NCBI GenBank assembly: GCA_016906335.1
Contig: JADEYG010000007.1
Coordinates: 1,566,001-1,630,000 of the forward strand
From: Novakomyces olei
Lineage: Eukaryota > Ascomycota > Novakomycetes > Novakomycetales > Novakomycetaceae
Length of the DNA stretch: 64,000 nucleotides
Direction: 5' to 3'
A program made the position numbers and the translations under genes. The notes under the pieces were generated by a model. That model was not told where the DNA came from. It saw nothing but the letters and a program-made list of their open reading frames with translations, and made no database searches. Of the stretch, positions 55,460 through 64,000 are shown in pieces (the stretch's first letter is position 1; each line of letters starts with the position of its first letter).

Positions 55460-57931
55460 ATGTCTACACAGCTACGGAAATCGCTTCTGTCTGATCAGGT
55501 CTACGGCGGGCCCGGAGCCATTTCACGCTCTGGTGTTTCTCTGCCTCCTCCCAATTCTGTCTCTACGCCCTCACCTATCAAAGGCCCGTATGATATCAAG
55601 TCTGGTCCGCAGGAACGTAAAGGAAGACTTGATCATCCTGCTTACTCTTTCTCCTCGCCGTTGGCCAAATCAGAGGCACACACTTTGCAACATCAACGCT
55701 CTTCGCTTTCAAATGTTCAAAGGGCAGCTGGTGGTATTGCCATTACTGGCTCGTCAGCCTCGGTATCCCTTCGGCCGCGTTCGGCTCCGCCGGCTCGACA
55801 GTTTTCTCCGCTCAAAGGACTTGCTATGGAAAATCCAGATGGCAGTCATCTTCCTCTGGACGACGACCAGCTGCTAGCACAAAAGCGCCAAGATCTGTCT
55901 TCAACTCATGCTCGCCGATTAGATCGGCAAAACTTTACTGGCGGCAGCAATAGCAATAAGAACAGCAACAATAGCGGATTTGGCAGAAACCTATCAAACC
56001 CTTATCCAACAAAACCAGACGTATCAAATATCAAACTAATCACTACGCCAAACAGCAAACAATTTGTGTGTTTGGAGAAGGAGAACCATTTGCCCCCAAC
56101 GCCGTTGACTAGCAATAATAACGTGTACAGCAATCCTGCTGACCATAATGGCATGTCTCTTATTTATTACGATTCAGCTCCAGATGGCAGTGAATATTAC
56201 GCGTCTCAGTCTTCACCGCCACTGCATCTTCATTCCCCGCTGGTTCATACATCGATTGATCCAGCGGGCATTTATCCGGAGCCCAGAGTGAGATCAGATT
56301 TCGAAGAAGATGATTCAAGTTTCCCGGATTACCTGCCAGAGCCGGAGGATATGCCGGAAATAATTGACGATGGTGGTAAACCGCATTATAGTTATGCGAC
56401 TCTGATTGGGATGTCTATTCTTCGAGCACCTCAGCGAAGGTTAACGTTGTCTGCAATTTACCAGTGGATTTCTGATACGTTCCTGTTCTATCGGAACAGC
56501 GATTCCGGTTGGCAAAATTCGATTCGTCACAATCTCAGTCTCAACAAGGCCTTTGTTAAACAAGAAAGGCCTAAAGACCAGCCAGGAAAAGGCAATTACT
56601 GGATGATTTCGGCGGGACAGGAAATGCAGTTTGTTCGTGTAAGGCAGCGCAAAATTGCTGCTGGTTCCGGGTCGTCTCCTGCTCTCAATACTGTAAGAGG
56701 CTTTGATAGTCATCATTCGCCTTTGCCACACAACGTTGCTTATGCCTCGTCTATGAATGCAGCCGCAAATATTCGTACTAGGTTTGCCTATGATTCAGGA
56801 CCGAATCCTGTGTTACATCGAAGCCATTCAGCCGGAGATGATGAGATTATACAAACTGCTGCCGGCAGCAATAAACGCTCACACTCTCGTTCGTCTGTCG
56901 CTTCTTATGGAAACAATAGACCCGCTAAAACGCCTAAAACATGTTTGCCGGTAATTTCAAGGGAAACAACGCCTCCGCCCTCACAGATCCGATTTGCTGG
57001 TACACCAGAACGTGAAGAGTATGATGTTGGTGGCAATAAAATTCAAAGACAGCCTTATGTTTCGACTCCTTCATCAGCAACAAGAGCTTATCCCGGACAA
57101 GATGCAGATGGTCCCAGTCTTTTAAATGGAGAACAGCAACAAAATACCTTTTTCGCAAACGATCCCGTCTCGCCCCCTCCGTCGTCAAGTCCTTATCATG
57201 GCTCTTCTGGTTTTGAGGTTGCTATTGATAATAAAGCAGCCACTGCCCGATCAAAGGCAAGTGCTGCAAAGGCCCTGCAAAGGTTTCCAGAAACACCGAA
57301 ACCGAAACCGATACTTTCAAGGTCAATTTCCATGATTGAGCCGGGAACATCTACGTCAAAGAGCCCAGGGACTGCTTTGCGAGAGCACAGAAACAGAGTT
57401 CTAAGGTTCCTCAGTGCTCCCGATGACGAAGAGGCCCAATCTGCCTTTGAAGATGATCCGTGGGAAGTTTTCACCGCAAGATCTGCGACTGGTGCTAGTG
57501 GAAATGCTGCTACTGATGACTCGTTAACAAACTGTCAAGAGCAGAATTCTGCCTGGGAGGAAGAAGTGATTGCTCGCGCCTGCTTTGGAAGCCCCGACAA
57601 ACGAGCTGTTCGTCGTTTAGAACAAAGGAGGAGTCTTGTTAGTGGATCCCACGCTGCTGAATTGTACGAGCTGGGAACAAATGGAGGTGTAACAAATGTT
57701 TTTGGTGTGGATATTTACGGCGTCGTTGCCAGGGAAGTTCAACGTATTCGGTCTCAAAGGAATCGCACTACAGATGATATTGCTGTCGGCAGTACAGGGT
57801 CAGAGGAATTATTAAACTCAGGAAATTCTGGGTCTTCATCTTCATTCATAGCCTCATCACTATCGCCTGTTAGAAAACGAAAGGATTCGCTTGCCATTGA
57901 TTTGGAACGGAGTATTAGCAGTATTTTTTAG
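55460..57931 (+). CDS. forkhead transcription factor, Hcm1/Sep1-like
   Basis: An intronless 823-residue nuclear regulator. The forkhead winged helix spans about residues 305-395. KPHYSYATLIGMSIL opens it, LTLSAIYQWISDTF is helix 2, WQNSIRHNLSLNKAFVK is the DNA-recognition helix 3, and GNYWMISAGQE begins the wing. There is no FHA domain, so it groups with yeast Hcm1 and fission yeast Sep1 rather than Fkh1/2; those drive S-phase to mitosis genes. The flanks are disordered and rich in Ser-Pro and Thr-Pro, the minimal CDK site (several such as SPPPSSSP and ETPKP). The sequence KRSHSRSS near 472 may be a nuclear signal. MCB boxes lie upstream. Confidence 0.92.
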   Translation: MSTQLRKSLLSDQVYGGPGAISRSGVSLPPPNSVSTPSPIKGPYDIKSGPQERKGRLDHPAYSFSSPLAKSEAHTLQHQRSSLSNVQRAAGGIAITGSSASVSLRPRSAPPARQFSPLKGLAMENPDGSHLPLDDDQLLAQKRQDLSSTHARRLDRQNFTGGSNSNKNSNNSGFGRNLSNPYPTKPDVSNIKLITTPNSKQFVCLEKENHLPPTPLTSNNNVYSNPADHNGMSLIYYDSAPDGSEYYASQSSPPLHLHSPLVHTSIDPAGIYPEPRVRSDFEEDDSSFPDYLPEPEDMPEIIDDGGKPHYSYATLIGMSILRAPQRRLTLSAIYQWISDTFLFYRNSDSGWQNSIRHNLSLNKAFVKQERPKDQPGKGNYWMISAGQEMQFVRVRQRKIAAGSGSSPALNTVRGFDSHHSPLPHNVAYASSMNAAANIRTRFAYDSGPNPVLHRSHSAGDDEIIQTAAGSNKRSHSRSSVASYGNNRPAKTPKTCLPVISRETTPPPSQIRFAGTPEREEYDVGGNKIQRQPYVSTPSSATRAYPGQDADGPSLLNGEQQQNTFFANDPVSPPPSSSPYHGSSGFEVAIDNKAATARSKASAAKALQRFPETPKPKPILSRSISMIEPGTSTSKSPGTALREHRNRVLRFLSAPDDEEAQSAFEDDPWEVFTARSATGASGNAATDDSLTNCQEQNSAWEEEVIARACFGSPDKRAVRRLEQRRSLVSGSHAAELYELGTNGGVTNVFGVDIYGVVAREVQRIRSQRNRTTDDIAVGSTGSEELLNSGNSGSSSSFIASSLSPVRKRKDSLAIDLERSISSIF

Positions 57932-58546
57932 ATTAGTGATTGGAGGCAAACATTTGTTTAATATGTCCTCTTCATACATGCTTTTCTATTGTCCTTCTTC
58001 TCTTTATTATTATTGGTTTTTCTCGGTTCCTTTTTATTGGCATAAGCATATTTTGTTTTCTAGCAAACGAACGGATTGCGATGTGATATGATAGTTATGA
58101 ATTGTGATTGATGACAGCTGTCGTAAGGAGTTTACGACAAGAAGGGTTGGGATACGTGTTATAAGGGTTATGAGGATGCAGGTTTGTATATACGGCAATT
58201 AATAGTTGGAGGGTCGTCTAATTTTGTTTAAGGTGTACAATAGGAGTTGTCTAAACGTTGTCTGGCTGATAGGAACAACGAGGCAACTGGGCTGCTTTAA
58301 TAATTATTTAATGCTAGTTTTGCTTTAATTGAGAATACTTTCAACGTCAGTCAAAATTTCATGTAGAAAATTGTAAAACCTTGGTTTCAACCCCATTTGC
58401 TTATTTAATAAATTATTTATTTGTTTATATTCAACAGTAAACCTTACTCATAGCCATAAACAAAAAAAACGAAAATAAATTGCTGCGATAGAGACGGAAT
58501 AGTTTAGCAATCAAGCGATAGCAGAAAATAGAATGCAAGTGCAAGA
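57932..58546. other. intergenic, convergent forkhead / fasciclin
   Basis: A 615-base gap with two 3' regions. AATAAA-like signals lie near 58408 (forkhead side) and 58475. No gene is visible. Confidence 0.45.
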
Positions 58547-60019
58547 TCAGTATTCAATATTGCTATTGAAAAGATCATCAAGCTCTGCATCAAATTTGCC
58601 ATCAGGTTTTGTGGGCGGACGCAGCAGACTGCTGAGAGCGTATATAACTCCATCAATAGAAGGAATTGCCCCCCGCTCCAGCACATCTTGACCGTTCAGG
58701 CGCGTAAAAGAAGGATGCGATATAAATCCTCTCTTGGGCGCGACAACGTCGGCAATAATATGAGCATCGGCTAGCCAAGTATCGAGCTCGAAACGCGCAA
58801 AGTGCTGATGAGACTTTGTATTATCCGCGTAAAACACATAATTGGGAACAATATGGTACTCTAGTACCTTTCGTAGAATGTGCCTTCCGTGGCGCGAAAA
58901 TAGAAAAGCATTAGCGCGTTCCCCAAGACGAGCAAACGCGTAATTATCAGGCGCAAAAACGGTGTTTACGCCCGCGTGCTGTGCCTGCTTTAATTCATCC
59001 CAAAGCCCAGTCACGTGCAAGGCCTGAACAAAAGTACTGAAGCGTGTCTGCAAGTGTTCCAGCACGACGCTTGTATTTGGCGGTGGAATCAGGATTCCGT
59101 CAATAACATGGACTACGCCATTGCTTCCGAAAAACGCATTGGGAACGACGACATTAGCCTCAAACTCGTTCAAACGGATTCCGCGAGTAATGCCCTTTGT
59201 CACTCCGATCCGCTGAGCCTGGCGAGTCTCGTTGTTGTAGAGAGCCGAGACGATAGAGTCTGAGCTGAGGACACGAGTGGCCGCGTACAGCTGTGGAGAA
59301 ATATGGTAAAGCAGTGTTCTACGGACAATCTCCGCGTGGTCCAGGGCGGTCTCGTCTTGGTCTACATAAGCCTCGTCAGTTTGTGCGAGAGACGATGCGT
59401 TTATATGCTCGAGTACGCGATCCGATGGGGCAAACAGCGTAACTTTATTGGCGTGGCCGTCCTCGCCTTTAGTGGTGTTTAGCAGTTTGACTGCCTCCTC
59501 GTGAGCGGCAACGACAGAGTACAGTCGGGAGAAATGATGAGAGCGACGGAGCCATTCATAGATGGTCGGGGGTTCTCCTTTATGGTGCTCCGCTTTTACT
59601 ACGTCATCGTCATTGGCCGAATAAAATTCGTCAGTTCTGGCAGACGGCCAATTATCCTCGTCATGAGCCTTTGGCTCTCCCTTTTCTTCTGACTGTTCCT
59701 TTTCTTCTGGCTGTTCCTTTTCACTTAAAAACAAAGGCTTAGGCAGTGTTCGGCTACAGCGAGGACGGTCGGACAGCTTTGCCGGCTGAACGCGCTGAAC
59801 GAGTGCGTCCAGCCACGAATGCAATCTGCTCTCCGCATCGCGATGCCCAAACCTTCCGGTCGGTCCGTTTGTGTGGGGGAGCACACTCCTATCAAAATCC
59901 GCACTATTTTCAAACAAGAGCGATTTTTGATCGTTGCTGGAACGCTCCGGCACGTACTCGCCGACGGCCGATACCGCCGTCAGTGAGTACACAATGGCAA
60001 AGTATACAAAGTGTAGCAT
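58547..60019 (-). CDS. secreted protein with two fasciclin (FAS1) domains
   Basis: A 490-residue secretory protein. The ATG at 60019 gives a classic signal peptide (MLHFVYFAIVYSLTAVSA, cleavage likely before VGEYV); the frame goes further only from a GTG. Residues about 30-155 are a charged linker with a short repeat of EKEQPEEK type. Two FAS1 modules follow. The first starts at TIYEWLRRSHHFSRLYSVV with VTLFAPSDRVLEHI as its H1 box. The second starts at VVLEHLQTRFSTFVQAL with TVFAPDNYAFARLG. FAS1 proteins of fungi act in the vacuole or at the cell surface, and their role is adhesion-like or unknown. No GPI signal or C-terminal membrane helix is seen. A TATATATA box lies about 35 bases upstream of the start. 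Confidence 0.9.
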   Translation of the reverse strand: MLHFVYFAIVYSLTAVSAVGEYVPERSSNDQKSLLFENSADFDRSVLPHTNGPTGRFGHRDAESRLHSWLDALVQRVQPAKLSDRPRCSRTLPKPLFLSEKEQPEEKEQSEEKGEPKAHDEDNWPSARTDEFYSANDDDVVKAEHHKGEPPTIYEWLRRSHHFSRLYSVVAAHEEAVKLLNTTKGEDGHANKVTLFAPSDRVLEHINASSLAQTDEAYVDQDETALDHAEIVRRTLLYHISPQLYAATRVLSSDSIVSALYNNETRQAQRIGVTKGITRGIRLNEFEANVVVPNAFFGSNGVVHVIDGILIPPPNTSVVLEHLQTRFSTFVQALHVTGLWDELKQAQHAGVNTVFAPDNYAFARLGERANAFLFSRHGRHILRKVLEYHIVPNYVFYADNTKSHQHFARFELDTWLADAHIIADVVAPKRGFISHPSFTRLNGQDVLERGAIPSIDGVIYALSSLLRPPTKPDGKFDAELDDLFNSNIEY

Positions 60020-60599
60020 CGCCGTGTCCTCTATGTGCACAGCGTCCGTCTTTCTATATATACTCGCGACATTTATGACATACTGTCCGGAGCATTTCCG
60101 TATCGGGCAAAACGGTCATATACCGTCATGGTTATTTATATACCGTCATGTGGGGTCGCCGTTCGTATCGTGTTACTATTGCGTACTATTGCTTATTAAT
60201 AAAAGGATTTGGCGCGTATTTTGCAGGTTACGTTTTACCAGACATAACGTAGTCAAAGTGCCATGTAGATTACGAGCGTAGTCGGCCTTCATACTATGGA
60301 GATGGCTACATTACAATACTGCTCGGCAGGCTCGTTTGGTCTGTTGTCACGTGAAGCTGTATTCTTTCAAGTCGGCATGCTTAAAAGACTCTGCTGGCCA
60401 TTGCTTGTTTGCTTTTGTTTAATACGAATGTAATACAGTATTTCAATTTTTAATACTTGTAATTCATAGCAAATTGTTGTAGGCTTTCAGTTAGGGCTAT
60501 TTATTCATTATTATTATTATTTATTATTATTTATTATTATTTATTATTATTTATTATTATCTACAGGTATTGTCTCGGATTGTTTACACTACGACACAC
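60020..60599. promoter_or_regulatory. divergent spacer fasciclin / kinesin
   Basis: A 580-base spacer with both promoters. On the fasciclin side a TATATATA box is at about 60053-60060. On the kinesin side a TTATTATTTATT tract at 60503-60561 ends 40 bases before its start codon. A TACCGTCAT motif repeats twice near 60121-60150. Confidence 0.55.
60503..60561. repeat. (TTATTATTA) microsatellite
   Basis: TTATTATTATT units, each broken by one extra T, immediately upstream of the kinesin start codon. Confidence 0.85.
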
Positions 60600-63025
<2,426 letters not shown>

Positions 63026-63449
63026 CAGGGTTGTTGTCCGAATAGCCTGAATAAGTACTTTTGTTTTAAATTTGTCCTACTGTACAAATCGTATTACTAT
63101 GAACGTGCTAGTGGTCTCGCACAATTTCATTTAGTTTATGTATATCCATCTGTTTAATCCTAGGCGCAAATCGTATTACTAATGTTTTATGCGTCGTAAT
63201 TTGCTCTATTTTTCTATTATTTATTTCACGTAAAAAATTATTGCGACTCTGCCGGTTCATTTGTAAATAGGATACAAACAGCGATAAAATTGAGCTACCA
63301 GCAAAAGGTCTAGCGCGTAAACAATGCCCATTGTATTTCGGAGCAGGAAAAGATAAGACGTAGTAAATACCAAAAAAAAAAAAAAAGAGAGAAGCCATAA
63401 AACGTCCCGTCTTATTGAGTAAATTCTTATATTATACGCAGCACGTAGC
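63026..63449. other. intergenic, convergent kinesin / right-edge gene
   Basis: A 424-base gap with two 3' regions. An A14 run lies near 63371. A minus-strand frame in 63108-63553 has no family match. No gene. Confidence 0.45.
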
Positions 63450-63982
63450 TCACTGGATTCCGCTTGAGGTAACCTCGCATTCGTTATCCTCGTAGTCGGT
63501 ACTCTCGCTATCCCCACAATCAGGGCAGTCGGTAATATCGCATTCGACACCATCGACTCCGTTATCCTCGCTATCCTCGCTATCCTCGCTACTCAAGCTA
63601 TTCATGCACTCGGTAGCCTCGGAGTCGTAACCATCAGCCTGAGCCCTTGCAGACGCCTCTTCTTCCTGTGTGACATAATTGGCTACTAAACAAACGTTAG
63701 AGAAAGATGATCCACAAAATCAAAGAGGCAATATTATCCAATAAAAAGCAAGTGTATACTTACACACAGTAGGGTCAATAACCTCGACTTGTAGATAAGC
63801 TGGCAAACTTTGCCTCAACAAAACCGCTCTTCTTGAGCTTATTTGAGCTGCAAAGCCTCTAAAATAAATAACGTCAGTACACAGCATACAGTCAAATATC
63901 ACGACTCGTCGACATACCGAAACAAATGACAAAAGTCATGTAGAATTGGTCCATAAAATGATTTAACCGTAAGCCGATTCAT
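63450..63982 (-). CDS. unrecognised protein with acidic SED repeat, possibly 5'-truncated by window
   Basis: Three exons can be joined: 63918-63982, 63764-63858 and 63450-63685, giving about 131 residues. Exon 1 reads MNRLTVKSFYGPILHDFCHLF. The first join gives RGFAAQISSRRAVLLRQSLPAY. The last exon is very acidic, with three SED units, ending CPDCGDSESTDYEDNE. The final acceptor is a tandem TAG-TAG, so two forms differing by one residue pair are possible. No stop lies between the ATG at 63982 and the window edge, so the true start may be outside. The helical, basic N-terminal part plus acidic tail does not match a family I know. Confidence 0.5.
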
Positions 63983-64000
63983 CCTATTTGTATAATTAGC

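Overview
The window is nuclear DNA of a fungus, most likely an ascomycete. It is gene-dense (29 protein genes recognised) and intron-rich (about 61 introns inferred by splicing reading frames together). The introns are mostly 39-270 bases, begin GTAAGT-like, carry a CTAAC or CTAAT branch point and end in AG soon after. Fungus-specific or fungus-typical families support this: an Rtt109 histone acetyltransferase, Hot13, Swc5, Elf1, a Zn(II)2Cys6 regulator, a Kip2/Tea2-type kinesin and a sphingolipid delta-4 desaturase. A branch near Taphrinomycotina would fit the gene set, but nothing visible here proves a lineage.

Layout. 0.2-13 kb: a bZIP factor, the RNA polymerase I largest subunit (divergent from RTT109), SWC5 and a mitochondrial-type PPR protein. 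13-24 kb: a histidine phosphatase, a 39-copy 9-bp satellite, CLP1, an eight-exon hexokinase, GAR1 and, divergent from it, the RRM protein VIP1. 24-32 kb: a 588-residue drug:H+ type transporter, HOT13, the ceramide desaturase and a WDR8/WRAP73-like WD protein. 32.9-42 kb: ELF1, FUR1 (eight exons), a WAPL cohesin-release factor, a Cdk9/BUR1 kinase and an unrecognised acidic protein. 42-54 kb: a looser, AT-rich, accessory-looking stretch with a Zn2Cys6 regulator, a sugar porter, a LigB-type extradiol dioxygenase, an allantoate-permease-family transporter, a GFA-domain protein and DSS4. 55-64 kb: an Hcm1/Sep1-type forkhead factor with MCB boxes upstream, a secreted fasciclin protein, a kinesin-7, and an unrecognised gene at the right edge.

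Most genes are housekeeping (rRNA synthesis, chromatin, RNA processing, cell cycle, nucleotide salvage, glycolysis). The 42-54 kb stretch is the only part that looks like a nutrient-uptake or catabolic neighbourhood. I see no transposon, viral fossil, rRNA, tRNA or CRISPR array. Points of interest are mostly gene architecture: a start codon alone in its own exon (ELF1), microexons of 26 and 17 bases, a GC-AG intron, a tandem TAG-TAG acceptor, a uORF whose stop overlaps the main start, and MCB boxes ahead of the forkhead gene. All exon joins were inferred by hand from frame, splice signals and remembered family sequences; no alignment was run.
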